From contig NZ_CP126158.1 of assembly GCF_030127145.1 (NCBI RefSeq), positions 1,922,001 through 1,986,000 of the forward strand: a stretch of 64,000 bases of DNA. The letters run 5' to 3'. The first letter of the stretch is position 1, and each line of letters begins with the position of its first letter. The notes under the pieces are model-generated. The model searched no databases. It saw only the letters and a program-made list of their open reading frames with translations, and was not told where the DNA came from. The stretch comes from Halobaculum halobium. GTDB taxonomy: Archaea > Halobacteriota > Halobacteria > Halobacteriales > Haloferacaceae. Positions 17,173 to 26,377 of the stretch are shown here, piece after piece. The position numbers and the translations under genes were made by a program.

Positions 17173-17193
17173 GTTCAAAGCTCCCTCCCGCTA
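17173..17193 (+). repeat. imperfect copy of the tRNA 3' end (possible attachment-site scar)
   Basis: GTTCAAAGCTCCCTCCCGCTA matches the last 21 bases of the tRNA (17033-17053) at 19 of 21 positions, 140 bases downstream in the same orientation. The upstream half TTTGAGCA (17129-17136) is also a near-inverse of TGTTCAAA (17172-17179). The region could therefore be a hairpin-type repeat with a T-arm-like sequence rather than an integration scar. No integrase lies nearby. Confidence 0.5.
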
Positions 17194-17262
17194 CTCCTGC
17201 GCGCCGACTGCTCGACCGACGAGCGACACGACTCGCTCGCGTTCGGCGCAGAGCTCATCCGA

Positions 17263-17285
17263 GGGAGGGGCGATTCGCCCCTCCC
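17263..17285. terminator. perfect GC-rich hairpin
   Basis: GGGAGGGGCG, loop ATT, CGCCCCTCCC: a 10-bp perfect stem. It is not followed by a T-run, so a terminator role is uncertain; it could be the end of a tRNA-proximal transcript or a protein-binding site. Confidence 0.45.
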
Positions 17286-17373
17286 AATCGGCTTCGGTAA
17301 TTTCCCGCTTTCAGGCAATCTTCTCCCTCTCCACAGCGGTGGCTATATGTCTCACCGCTGGTTCCCCGTTGAC

Positions 17374-17826
17374 ATGGCCGACAGCGACGCCCCCGTTTCG
17401 TTCGACGCGGACGCCGCCGTCGCGGCCGTCCACGACGCGTTCGACGACGGCTCCGACCTCCACGTCGTCGCCGCGTTCACCCGCGACGCCTACGATATCG
17501 TCTACTGCGACGAGGTCACCGAGTCGCTCTACGCGGACCGCGGGGAGATGAGCGAGCACTTCGACCAGATCCACGACTACGCCGGGATCGACTTCTCGGA
17601 GATCGGGCTGTTCGTCGACGAACTGTTCCCCGGCGCAGGCGGCGTCGAGCACATCGCCACCACCATGGAACACCTCACGATCGTCCGGATGTACGCCGGG
17701 AACGACGGGTTGCTCCTCACGCTCGACCCGAGCGCCGACGTGGCGGCGGCCGTCGAGGCCGTTCGCGACGCGATCGACCCCGAACTCGGTGCCACCGGCG
17801 ACGCGCTCTCCGCGTCGGGCCGGTGA
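17374..17826 (+). CDS. conserved haloarchaeal protein of unknown function
   Basis: 150 residues, soluble and acidic: FDADAAVAAVHDAFDDGSDLHVVAAFTRDAYDIVYCDEVTESLYADRGEMSEHFDQIHDYAGIDF, then LTIVRMYAGNDGLLLTLDP. The AFTRDxYDxVYCDE block looks like a small haloarchaeal regulatory-type domain that I have seen annotated only as a DUF (perhaps DUF7522; unsure). The start is the ATG at 17374, because GCTATATG lies 25-32 bases upstream, within the spacing of a leaderless mRNA. A start at 17347 would overlap the TATA box. Convergent with the Rieske gene, 12 bases apart. Confidence 0.75.
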   Translation: MADSDAPVSFDADAAVAAVHDAFDDGSDLHVVAAFTRDAYDIVYCDEVTESLYADRGEMSEHFDQIHDYAGIDFSEIGLFVDELFPGAGGVEHIATTMEHLTIVRMYAGNDGLLLTLDPSADVAAAVEAVRDAIDPELGATGDALSASGR

Positions 17827-17838
17827 CCGATCGCCGGC

Positions 17839-18264
17839 TCAGTTCCCGGTGAAGTCGATCCGGCTGTCGCCGCCGTCGCCCCTGTCGACGCCGCTGGCTC
17901 CGAGTTGCTCGAAGGCGTACTCGTCGTCATCGAGGTACACGCCGCCGTCGACGACGGTCACGTCGACGCCCTCCATCACCGAGCCCTCGCAGGGGCCGAA
18001 GTCGCAGTAGCCGGTGTCGAGTTGAAACGTCGCGCCGTGCTTCTGACACCACACCTCGCCGTTCGTGACGCGGGCGCCGTCGCCCTTGTCGAGGCGCACG
18101 TCCGTCCAGTGCTGGCAGTAGTTGCGGTACGCGACGACCGTCCCGTCCGACAGGCGGGTGCAGAACGCCTCTGCGAGCTCGCCGTCGGCGTCGCGGACGG
18201 TGAACAGCAGCGTCTCGCCCTCGGGCACGTCGTCGGCGTCGGCGACGCGCGCGTCATCGTCCAT
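17839..18264 (-). CDS. Rieske [2Fe-2S] domain protein
   Basis: 141 residues, one Rieske domain. The two ligand boxes are YCQHWTDVRL (C-x-H) and WCQKHGATFQLDTGYCDFGPCEG (C-x2-H), so a [2Fe-2S] cluster should bind. No membrane anchor or Tat signal, hence a cytoplasmic ferredoxin-like subunit rather than a cytochrome bc component; similar to small Rieske proteins that feed oxygenases or act in electron transfer. It lies 35 bases downstream of pabC on the same strand and may be the last gene of that operon. No oxygenase partner is visible in the window. Confidence 0.9.
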   Translation of the reverse strand: MDDDARVADADDVPEGETLLFTVRDADGELAEAFCTRLSDGTVVAYRNYCQHWTDVRLDKGDGARVTNGEVWCQKHGATFQLDTGYCDFGPCEGSVMEGVDVTVVDGGVYLDDDEYAFEQLGASGVDRGDGGDSRIDFTGN

Positions 18265-18299
18265 GCCCGCCGGGAGGGCCGGCGGACTTGTATGCCTCC

Positions 18300-19268
18300 C
18301 TATTCGGGAGCGTGGTCTGCGCCCTCGTCGACGCCGGCCTGGTCTTCCGAATCGTCGACGTAACACGTCGCCTCGACGCGCTCGTCGTACAGCCGCGACA
18401 GCAGCGTCGTCACCGGCCCTCCTCCGATATCGACGCCGTCGTAGGTCCCGACGGGGCGGAGCTCCCGTATCGAGGAGGCGATGAACGCCTCGTCGGCGTC
18501 GCGAACGTCGTCGGGGACGTAGCGTCCCTCCTCGACCGGGAACCCCTCCTCGCGGGCGATATCGAGCACTTCCGCGCGGGTGACGCCCGGAAGCACGGGC
18601 CCGTCGAGCGAGGGAGTCCGGATCGCGTCGTCGGCGACGAAAAAGAGGTTCGCCGTCGCGCACTCGGCGACGAATCCGTCGCCGTCGAGCATGACCGCCT
18701 CGTCGGCACCCGTGACGCGGGTTTCGACGCGAGCGAGGACGTTGTTGAGGTAGTTGTGCGTCTTCGCCTCGCTCGGGATCGCACGGTCGGGGACTCGGCG
18801 GGTCTTCACTGTCTGGAGGGTCGCCGGGCCCTCCCACGTCGACGAGCCGCCGGTTGCCTCGCGCCCTCCCCGGGGGAGCGGCTTCACGACAGCGACGACA
18901 GTGGGTTCGGTCTCGGCGGCGTCGGGCGGAGCGAATCCGGCGGTCTCGCCGCGCGTCACCGACAGTCGGACGTACGCGTCCGCGAGGTCGTTCGCGCGGA
19001 GGGCGTCTCGAACGCGGGCCTCCAGATCCAGCGCCGACAGCCCGAGTTCGCCGGCGGGCATCCCCAGCGCGTCGAGGGTCCCGAACAGTCGCTCGACGTG
19101 GGCGTCCCACCGCCACAGCGTTCCCCCGTAGGCCCGCACCGTCTCGAAGGCGGCGTCGCCGTACTGGAAGCCACGGTCCGTCACAGAGACCGACGCCTCG
19201 TTCGCGGGCACGAGCTCGCCGTCGACGTGAAAGACGAGATTCCCGTGATCGTCGCCGTCGTCGCTCAT
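18300..19268 (-). CDS. pabC: aminodeoxychorismate lyase-like (class IV PLP enzyme)
   Basis: 322 residues, fold type IV PLP aminotransferase family. Seen: VFHVDGELVPANEASVSVTDRGFQYGDAAFETVRAYGG, the SEAKTHNYLNNVLAR segment holding the PLP lysine, and ECATANLFFVADD...TPSLDGPVLPGVTR. In this setting it should cleave 4-amino-4-deoxychorismate into p-aminobenzoate and pyruvate. Branched-chain or D-amino-acid aminotransferases share the fold, so the call rests on its four-base overlap with pabA and on the pabB behind that. C-terminal acidic extension of about 25 residues. Confidence 0.85.
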   Translation of the reverse strand: MSDDGDDHGNLVFHVDGELVPANEASVSVTDRGFQYGDAAFETVRAYGGTLWRWDAHVERLFGTLDALGMPAGELGLSALDLEARVRDALRANDLADAYVRLSVTRGETAGFAPPDAAETEPTVVAVVKPLPRGGREATGGSSTWEGPATLQTVKTRRVPDRAIPSEAKTHNYLNNVLARVETRVTGADEAVMLDGDGFVAECATANLFFVADDAIRTPSLDGPVLPGVTRAEVLDIAREEGFPVEEGRYVPDDVRDADEAFIASSIRELRPVGTYDGVDIGGGPVTTLLSRLYDERVEATCYVDDSEDQAGVDEGADHAPE

Positions 19269-19888
19269 TCGATCGCACCTCGGTCGCAGACCCCGAGGAA
19301 GTTGCGGATCATGCGCTTGCCGTCGGGCGTGAGGATGCTCTCGGGGTGGAACTGCACCCCGATGTGGGGTCGTTCGGCGTGGCGCACGCCCATCACCACC
19401 TCGCGCTCGTCGTCCGTCCAGGCGGTCTCCACCAGCGACGGCGGTACCGCGTCGTGCTCGACGCATAGCGAGTGGTAGCGCCCGACCTCGACGCGGTCGG
19501 GCAGGGCGGTGAACACGCCGCGGCCGTCGTGACGCACGTCGGACGGCTTGCCGTGAACGACGTCGGGTGCGAGCGTGACCGCGGCGCCGTTGGCCGCACA
19601 CAGCGCTTGGTGGCCCAGACAGACGCCAAGCGTCGGGTAGTCGAGCTCCTCGAACACCGGGATCGAGACGCCCGCCTCCTCGGGCGTTCCCGGGCCGGGC
19701 GAGACGACGACGCCGTCGGGATCGAGGTCCCGAATGCCGTCCACGTCGACGCGGTCGTTTCGCCGGACGAGCACCTCGTCGGCCAGCTCGCCGACGTACT
19801 GGACCAGGTTGTACGCGAACGAGTCGTAGTTGTCGACGACCAGGACCCGGCCGCCGGCGGCGTCGCCCGGTGGGACCGAGTCGCTCAC
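19265..19888 (-). CDS. pabA: glutamine amidotransferase subunit of aminodeoxychorismate/anthranilate synthase
   Basis: 207 residues, class I glutamine amidotransferase. [35 protein letters not shown], the nucleophile box GVCLGHQAL, and IGVQFHPES with the catalytic His-x-Glu are all present. Hydrolyses glutamine and channels ammonia to the chorismate-using subunit encoded just upstream (19885-21507), which it overlaps by four bases. TrpG and PabA cannot be told apart by motif; the pabC neighbour favours PabA. Confidence 0.9.
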   Translation of the reverse strand: MSDSVPPGDAAGGRVLVVDNYDSFAYNLVQYVGELADEVLVRRNDRVDVDGIRDLDPDGVVVSPGPGTPEEAGVSIPVFEELDYPTLGVCLGHQALCAANGAAVTLAPDVVHGKPSDVRHDGRGVFTALPDRVEVGRYHSLCVEHDAVPPSLVETAWTDDEREVVMGVRHAERPHIGVQFHPESILTPDGKRMIRNFLGVCDRGAIE

Positions 19889-21507
19889 TCGTCCACCTCC
19901 CCGTCCCCCTGTCTTTGGTTGTCGGGGTCCACCTCCGGGGTGTCGTCCGCGTTCGCGTCCGCCTCCGTGTCATGTGCGACCGCCATATCCGCATCCAGCG
20001 CGTCGTCGACGGACCTGACGAGCGCGCGCGCCTTCGCGAGCGTCTCCTCGTACTCGGCCTCGGGGTCGGAGTCGTGGACGATGCCCGCGCCCACCCGAAG
20101 GTGGTACGCACTGCCGGTCCGCACGAGCGTCCGAATGACGATATTGGCGACGAGGCGGCCGTCGAAGCCGGCGGCGAACATCGACCCCGTGTATGGGCCG
20201 CGCCGGGTCCCCTCCAGCGCGTCGATGATGGCCATCGTCTTCGGCTTCGGCGCGCCGGTGATCGTGCCGCCGGGGAACACCGCCGCGAGCGTGTCCGCCA
20301 GCGATCGGTCGGCGCGCTCGGTCCCCTCGACCAGCGAGACGAGGTGCATCACCTCCGAGTAGCGGTCGATGCGGCGGTACTCCGGGACCGAGACGCTGCC
20401 GTACTCGCTGACCTTTCCGAGGTCGTTGCGCTCCAGGTCGACCAGCATCGCGTGCTCTGCGCGCTCCTTCTCGTCGCCCGCGAGTTCGGCCTCCAGCGCG
20501 GCGTCGGTCTCCGGGTCGGCACCGCGAGGTCGAGTGCCGGCGATCGGCTCGGTTTCGAGGCGGGCGCCGTCCGCGTCGTCGCTGGTTGGGTCCCGGCGCA
20601 CCAGGAGTTCGGGGCTCGCGCTCACGAGGTCGACCCCGGAGAACTCCACCAGCCCGGAGTAGGGCGCGGGGTTGCGGGCTCGAAGGGCGGCGTAGGCGGT
20701 GACCGGGTGGACCGCCGCCGGCGCCGCGAGCCGCTGGCTCACGTTCGCCTGGAAGGTGTCGCCCGCGCGGATCGACTCCTTGACGCGGCGAGCGCGCTCG
20801 GCGTACGCCTCGCGGCCGCAGTCGCTCTCGAAGGTCGCGCCGTCGGCGTCGCCGCCGGCGGGCGCGGGACCGACCGCAGGATCGCCGTTGCGTATCCGGT
20901 CGATCAGGTCGCCGGCGGCGCCGAGGCCGGCGTCGTAGGCCGCGTCGGCGTCCGCGTGATCTTCGAGCCGGGGACACGAGGTGATCTGGAGCGTGACACT
21001 CCCGTTGGCCCGAGGTTCTTTCCACGACGCGAGCGTCTCGTACACCGCCGCCTGCAGTCGCGGCAGGCCGCGGTCGTCGACGGCGCCGTCGGCAGGGAAC
21101 GACTCCAGTTCGCGGGCGACGTCGTACGAGAGCCACCCGAAGGCGCCGCACGGGTACGGCACGTCGCAGTGGTCGCGGACAAGCGTCCCGGCGTCGAGCA
21201 GTCCCTCCAGTGCCGACAGCGTCGGCGACGGGGCGGCGTAGTCGCCGTGGCCCGGGTGCTCGGGATCGCGGACGACCGCCTCGGGGCCGACCGTCAGCGT
21301 CTCCGCGGGGTCGACGCCGAGGTACCCCCGACCGGACTGGCCGCCGGTCGTCTCGTAGAACACACCCGGGCGGTCGTCGCGGCGGGCACGGCGGTAGGCG
21401 TCGAAGGGGTCGCCGACCGCGATCCGGCGTTCGACCGGGATCCGGGCGTCAGCCGGGGCGTCGGCCGCGAGGCGTCGGAACCGCTCGCGGTCCGTGACCG
21501 TCTCCAT
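19885..21507 (-). CDS. pabB: chorismate-using subunit, aminodeoxychorismate synthase component I (anthranilate synthase-like)
   Basis: 540 residues with the chorismate-binding fold in the C-terminal two thirds: [26 protein letters not shown]-type substrate region ([24 protein letters not shown]), [49 protein letters not shown] and [17 protein letters not shown]. Classical PabB has a lysine nucleophile in PIKGT; here the motif is PIAGT, as in TrpE. The operon with a PabC-like lyase argues for p-aminobenzoate synthesis; the motif leaves anthranilate possible. First gene of the pabBAC operon, ATG at 21507. The acidic tail (about 40 residues) overlaps the pabA start. Confidence 0.85.
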   Translation of the reverse strand: METVTDRERFRRLAADAPADARIPVERRIAVGDPFDAYRRARRDDRPGVFYETTGGQSGRGYLGVDPAETLTVGPEAVVRDPEHPGHGDYAAPSPTLSALEGLLDAGTLVRDHCDVPYPCGAFGWLSYDVARELESFPADGAVDDRGLPRLQAAVYETLASWKEPRANGSVTLQITSCPRLEDHADADAAYDAGLGAAGDLIDRIRNGDPAVGPAPAGGDADGATFESDCGREAYAERARRVKESIRAGDTFQANVSQRLAAPAAVHPVTAYAALRARNPAPYSGLVEFSGVDLVSASPELLVRRDPTSDDADGARLETEPIAGTRPRGADPETDAALEAELAGDEKERAEHAMLVDLERNDLGKVSEYGSVSVPEYRRIDRYSEVMHLVSLVEGTERADRSLADTLAAVFPGGTITGAPKPKTMAIIDALEGTRRGPYTGSMFAAGFDGRLVANIVIRTLVRTGSAYHLRVGAGIVHDSDPEAEYEETLAKARALVRSVDDALDADMAVAHDTEADANADDTPEVDPDNQRQGDGEVDE

Positions 21508-21580
21508 GGCCGACCGTGTCGCGGCAGCGAAAAAGCGAGTTCGGTTCGGGCCGGCGCGACGCCGGGGCGAACCCGAGTCG

Positions 21581-22330
21581 TTACGCCTCGAACTCGGCCG
21601 CGCGGTCGATCCAGCGGCCGACGCGCTTCTCGGAGACGCTGGTCCGTTCTGCGACCGACTCGGCGTCGGCGGCCGCCAGATCCGCGACCGTCTCGATCCC
21701 GATCTCCGCGAGGCGCTCGGCGTACGCGGGACCGATCCCCTTGACCTGATCGACCGGAACGCCGGCGGATCCGTCGTCCGCTTCTTCGCCGTCCGCTTCA
21801 TCGCCGCCTGCTTCTCCGTCGTCAGCCTCGCCGCCTGCTTCTCCCTCGTCGGCGTCCGGGTCGACCTCGTCCACGTCGGTCGTGACGTCCTCAGACTCGG
21901 GGCCGGCGGCCTCCGCGGGCTCGGCCTTCGTGGCCGCATCGTCGGTGGCCTCCGCCTCGTCGACCAGCGAATCTGTGGAGGCGGCGGCGTCCGTCTCGGC
22001 GGCGACGGGCTCGTCGTCCTCCCCGGCGTCGTCCTCGTCGACCGACTCCGTCCCCGGGCTCGCGGCGGCCTCCGCGGGTTCGGCGGCGCCCTCGTCGTCG
22101 GTGTCGACGGTCGATCCAGTCGAGGCGGCGGCGTCGGTGCCGGTGGCAGCCGGGTCCCCGCCGCCGTCGTCGATCTCCCCGTCAGTTCCCTTGACGGCGT
22201 CCTCGGTCGCCGTCTCGGGGTCCGGCTCGTCGCGCTCGCGTTCCACCGTTACCGACGTCTCGGTCGTCCGACCGCTCGACTGGTCGCCCCCGATGCCAAG
22301 GATTCGCTTGATCTGCTGAAGGAGTCCCAT
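21581..22330 (-). CDS. helix-hairpin-helix protein with amphipathic N-terminus and long acidic linker
   Basis: 249 residues in three parts. Residues 1-15 ([15 protein letters not shown]) form a short amphipathic helix that could touch the membrane. Residues about 20-190 are low-complexity Asp/Glu/Ala/Thr/Ser, with repeated DAAAST and EPAEAAA units. The last ~60 residues ([55 protein letters not shown]) are a helix-hairpin-helix pair of the kind that binds DNA backbone non-specifically or mediates protein contacts. Single gene with no helpful neighbours. Function unknown; a membrane-to-DNA tether is speculation. Confidence 0.85.
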   Translation of the reverse strand: MGLLQQIKRILGIGGDQSSGRTTETSVTVERERDEPDPETATEDAVKGTDGEIDDGGGDPAATGTDAAASTGSTVDTDDEGAAEPAEAAASPGTESVDEDDAGEDDEPVAAETDAAASTDSLVDEAEATDDAATKAEPAEAAGPESEDVTTDVDEVDPDADEGEAGGEADDGEAGGDEADGEEADDGSAGVPVDQVKGIGPAYAERLAEIGIETVADLAAADAESVAERTSVSEKRVGRWIDRAAEFEA

Positions 22331-22430
22331 TTGGCTGACCCACGCCGTCCCTTTTTAAAAATCCAGCGCCGATCGTCGAGAAAACACCGGGAAGGAGCGG
22401 TGACGAACGGATGCCCGATGCTTCCCGGTG

Positions 22431-23267
22431 TCACTCGAGCGCCGCGCGCAGCGCGGCGTTCATCGCGTCGACCGGCGCGTCCTCGCCGGTCCAGCGCTCG
22501 AACGCCTCGACGCCCTGATACAGCAGCATCCACGCGCCGTCGACCGTCGTGGCGCCGGCGGCGGCCGCCTCCCGCAGCAGGCGCGTCTCCAGCGGCGCGT
22601 ACACCGCGTCCAGCACCGCGAGGTCCTCGTGGAGCAGGTCGCCGGGCACGGGCGTCTCGTCTGACTCCATCCCGACGGTCGTCGCGTTCACCAGCAGGTC
22701 CGCGGCGGGCACGCGGTCGGCCAGCGAATCCAGCCCGCCCGCTGAGACGGTCGTCGTCGTGTCGAGATCGTCCGGAAGCGACGCGCGAACGTCCGCAGCG
22801 AGCGACTCCGCTCGCTTCGCGGTGCGGTTGGCCACGTGGAGCGACACCGCGTCGTCGGCGAGCGCGAACGCCGCCGCGCGTCCGGCGCCGCCGGCACCCA
22901 CGACGACGGCGGTGGCGCCCTCGCGCTCGACGCCGTGGTGCTCGAACGCCCTGCGGACGCCGGCCACGTCGGTGTTGTACCCCCGTGGTGGGTCGCTCCG
23001 GTAGTCGATGGTGTTCACCGCGCCGACCTCGGCGGCGAGCTCGTCGGGCTCGACCGCCGACAGCACGTCCTGCTTGAACGGCACTGTCACGTTCAGCCCC
23101 GCGACGCCGAGGGTGGCCGCGGCCTCGATTGCGCGGGCGCCGTCGTCGACGTCCGGCTCGAAGGTCACGTAGCGGGCGTCCATCCCGAGCGCGTCGTACG
23201 CCGCTTCGTGCATCGGCGGCGACACCGAGTGCTCGACCGGGGTCCCGATGAGTCCGTACACGTCCAT
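22431..23267 (-). CDS. aroE: shikimate dehydrogenase
   Basis: 278 residues. NADPH-dependent reduction of 3-dehydroshikimate to shikimate, a step of the pathway to chorismate and thus feeding the pabBAC products. Seen: [24 protein letters not shown] (substrate site with SxS), [11 protein letters not shown] with the catalytic lysine, AVNTIDY, YNTDVAG, the Rossmann [26 protein letters not shown] (NADP arginine) and [13 protein letters not shown]. Full length, ATG at 23267. Divergent from the antiporter gene. Confidence 0.95.
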   Translation of the reverse strand: MDVYGLIGTPVEHSVSPPMHEAAYDALGMDARYVTFEPDVDDGARAIEAAATLGVAGLNVTVPFKQDVLSAVEPDELAAEVGAVNTIDYRSDPPRGYNTDVAGVRRAFEHHGVEREGATAVVVGAGGAGRAAAFALADDAVSLHVANRTAKRAESLAADVRASLPDDLDTTTTVSAGGLDSLADRVPAADLLVNATTVGMESDETPVPGDLLHEDLAVLDAVYAPLETRLLREAAAAGATTVDGAWMLLYQGVEAFERWTGEDAPVDAMNAALRAALE

Positions 23268-23382
23268 ACGAGTCAGTTCCCGAGGGGCCGGAAAAGCGTC
23301 CCGACGGCGGGGCGAGACCGCTCCCCGAACCGATCGTCGCGAAACGCAAGAGTAAGGGACAGCCGCTGGTTCCGTGGCGGTA

Positions 23383-24708
23383 ATGAGCTCACGCCTTCGG
23401 AGCCCGCTCGTCGCGCTGTTCGGCGGGTTGGCGCTGACACTCCCCTGGATCGTCTCGTGGCTGACCGGGCGAGCCGCGGGGTTCTCGACGCTCGGAACGG
23501 TCGCCGTGAGCGGCGTCGCGGTGCTGGGGGCGTCGTTCCTGCTCGCGTGGGGCGCCGAGACCGCAGAGAAGGACGTGCCGCGCGCGTTCGCGATCGCCGT
23601 GCTCGCGGTGCTGGCGGTCGCGCCCGAGTACGCCGTCGACGCGCTGTACGCCTGGCAGGCGGGCCAGGGGGACGCGCAGGCGGCGAATCTCGCGGTCGCA
23701 AACATGACCGGCGCGAACCGGATCCTCATCGGTATCGGCTGGTCGGGCATCGCGCTGTTCTCGATCTATCAGGCGTACACCCGCGGCGACGACCCCAACG
23801 TCGTCACGACCGACCGCGCCCTCGGGGACTACGTCTCGCTCGACCGCGACATCTCGCTGGAGATCGCGTTCCTGTTCGCCGCGACCATGTTCGCGTTCTT
23901 CGTTCCGCTGGGCGGCGGTATCGGCGGTATCGACACGCTGGTGCTCGTCGGGCTGTACGCCGCGTACATCCTCGTCATCATCCGCGGCGAGGTCGAAGAG
24001 ATCGAAGAGCAGGTCGGCGTTCCCGCGTACCTCCAGTCGAAGCCGTTCCCCGTCCGCGCGGCCGCCGTTCTCGGCCTGTTCGGCTACTCCGGACTGCTGA
24101 TATTCACCGCCGTCGAGCCGTTCGCCCACGGGCTCGAGGACCTCGGTCTCCAGTACGGGATCCCCGAGTTCTTCATGATCCAGTGGATCGCCCCGCTGGC
24201 CTCCGAGAGCCCCGAACTCATCGTCACCGCGTACCTCGTGAACAAAGCGCGCGCGACGGCGGCGTTCAACGCGCTCATCTCCTCGAAGCTGAACCAGTGG
24301 ACGCTGCTCATCGGGACGCTCGCAGTCGTGTACAGCATCTCCGCGGGCCAGTACGGCGTGCTCATGTTCGACGAGAAGCAGGCGGCGGAGATCTGGATCA
24401 CCGCCGCACAGAGCTTCTTCGCGCTCGCTATCCTGATCAACTTCCAGATATCCGTGCGTGAGGCGTTGGTGTTGCTCGTGCTGTTCCTCTCGCAGGTGGT
24501 GACCGAGTTCTACTTCATCCGGACGATGACGGAGGCGGCCGCCGAGGCCAGTTCGATCCTCCTGCTTGAGGCGTACACCGTCCTCTACCTGGTGCTCACG
24601 ATCGGCCTCCTCGCGACGCGCCGCGACGAGATCCGGACGGTCGCCTCGCTCACGGGGACGACCATCCGCGAGGCCGTCGGTAGCGACGCGGAACAGCCGG
24701 CAGACTGA
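23383..24708 (+). CDS. Na+/Ca2+ antiporter family (CaCA) membrane protein
   Basis: 441 residues, about eleven membrane helices. The two CaCA alpha-repeats are recognisable by acidic residues inside helices: [17 protein letters not shown] near residue 85 and [24 protein letters not shown] near residue 270. Expected to exchange Na+ (or H+) for Ca2+ or another divalent cation across the cytoplasmic membrane. Ion specificity cannot be read from the sequence. The start ATG 23383 was chosen ([13 protein letters not shown]); an in-frame codon nine bases earlier is less likely. Single gene. Confidence 0.88.
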   Translation: MSSRLRSPLVALFGGLALTLPWIVSWLTGRAAGFSTLGTVAVSGVAVLGASFLLAWGAETAEKDVPRAFAIAVLAVLAVAPEYAVDALYAWQAGQGDAQAANLAVANMTGANRILIGIGWSGIALFSIYQAYTRGDDPNVVTTDRALGDYVSLDRDISLEIAFLFAATMFAFFVPLGGGIGGIDTLVLVGLYAAYILVIIRGEVEEIEEQVGVPAYLQSKPFPVRAAAVLGLFGYSGLLIFTAVEPFAHGLEDLGLQYGIPEFFMIQWIAPLASESPELIVTAYLVNKARATAAFNALISSKLNQWTLLIGTLAVVYSISAGQYGVLMFDEKQAAEIWITAAQSFFALAILINFQISVREALVLLVLFLSQVVTEFYFIRTMTEAAAEASSILLLEAYTVLYLVLTIGLLATRRDEIRTVASLTGTTIREAVGSDAEQPAD

Positions 24709-24781
24709 CGCGCTCGTTCTCTGCTGGCGCCCCCGTCCGGAACCGACGCGTATTCCTCCCGCACGCCGCTACTGCCAGTCA

Positions 24782-26226
24782 GTGATCGGCATCGTCGTCT
24801 CCCGAGCGGACCGCGCCTCGACCCACATCGCCGAGCGACTGCTCGCGCGTGCGGAGTGGACCGAGCGGACCGACGCGTCCCGCGCCGACGCGGACGGCGG
24901 CGGCACGTACCACACGCTCGCCCGCGGCGGCGACGCGGGGGACACGGAAGGCGCGATCCGGGGATTCGAACTCCGCACTTTCGACGACCTGCACATCCGC
25001 TTGGACGACCCCACGCCCGCCTTCTCCGAGCCCCCGGAGTACCTCGTGTTCGTCTCGCGCCACTCGGGCGACACCGGCCCCCTCCTGACGTGCCACTTCA
25101 CGGGCAACTTCGGGGACGCGGAGTACGGCGGCGAGCCAGGGTCGTTCGCGCCCGCCTGCCCGGGCGTCCAGCGCGCGCTCGTCGCTGGCTTCGACGAGCA
25201 CGCGCCCGAGGACTACGGGGTCGCGATCGAGGGGACGCACCACGGTCCCACCGACCTCGCGACGCCCGCGGTGTTCGCGGAACTCGGCAGCGACGACGAG
25301 CAGTGGGACGACCCCGACGGCGCCGACGCGGTCGCCCGGGCGGTGCTCGATCTCTCCGACCGGGGCGCGAGCGTTGCCGTCGGCGATCCCGACCGTCCGC
25401 GCCACGTCGTGGGCTTCGGGGGCGGCCACTACGCCCCGCGGTTCGAGCGGATCGTCCGCGGGACCGCGTGGGGGTCGGACACATCGCGTCCGACTGGCAA
25501 CTGGAGGAGCTCGGCCACCCCGAGGAGCACGGGGACGTGGTCGACGCGGCGATCCGCGCGAGCGACGCCGAATTCGCTCTCGTCGAGGGCGACCGGCCGG
25601 TGCTCCGCGAGGCGCTCGCCGACCGCGACGTGCGGGTCGTGAGCGAGACGTGGCTCCGCGCGGTCGACGACCGCCCGCTTGACCTCGTCGGGGCGCTGGA
25701 GAGCGACCTCATTCGGGTCGACGACGGCCTCCGGTTCGGCGACCGGGTCGACGACCTGGGGACGGGCCTGGAGAGCGACCCCGCGGACGCCTACCGAGTC
25801 GTCGACCTCCCGGCGGATCTGCTCGCGGAGGCGCAGGGGGTCGACGCCGACGGCGCCCGCGCAGCCGTCGAGCGTCACGCCGTCGGCTTCGAGACCGAAC
25901 AGGCAGGCACGCGCGCCGCAGGGCGGGTCGCGCTCGCAGTCGACTCAGCGAGCGGTCACACCGACGACGGCGACCCCGACCCCTACGACGCGCTCGTCGA
26001 CGACCTCGCGGCAGTGCTCGCGGAGAAGTACGACGAGGTCGTCCGGGAGGACGGCGCCGTCGTCGCCCGCGTCGAGTCGTTCGACCCCGAGCGGGCCGCG
26101 ACGCTGGGCGTTCCCGAGGGCCCCAAGTTCGGCGCGCTCTCGGCGGGAGAACCGGTCGAGGTCGACGGCGAAACGATCCGTCCAGCGACGGTCGCACGCG
26201 AGCGCGAAGACGTGTTCCCCGTCTGA
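24782..26226 (+). pseudogene. dtdA: D-aminoacyl-tRNA deacylase (DtdA), frame broken by one missing base
   Basis: Archaeal/plant (GEK1-type) DtdA hydrolyses D-aminoacyl-tRNA, a translation quality-control step. The first 230 residues (GIVVSRADRASTHIAERLL, FVSRHSGDTGPLLTCHFTGNF, GVAIEGTHHGPTD, HVVGFGGGHYAPRFERIVRGTAWG) are canonical. The frame then fails, and the next frame continues as VGHIASDWQLEELGHPEEHGDVVDAAI to the normal end. The break is at five G (25470-25474); six would join both parts into one 481-residue protein. The start is a GTG at 24782. Because the protein is conserved and nothing else is decayed, a sequence error or a very recent mutation is more likely than long-standing loss. 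Confidence 0.85.
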
Positions 26227-26377
26227 CCGATCGCCCGACAGCTCGGCCACCGTGTCCCCCGACGGCGGCGCTGTCTCCGCTTCGGACGTTCGCGCCGCCC
26301 GACACGGGGCGTCTGACGGGTGCAAGACACGAGGGGGAAGGATAATAACTCTCCGTCGGCAACGGCTCCTCATACCT

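Larger units (their letters stand above)
17054..17373. other. 320-base intergenic region after the tRNA
   Basis: Contains the partial tRNA copy (17173-17193), a perfect 10-bp hairpin (17263-17285) and the TATA element (GCTATATG, 17342-17349) of the next gene. I see no convincing protein-coding frame in it. Confidence 0.6.
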
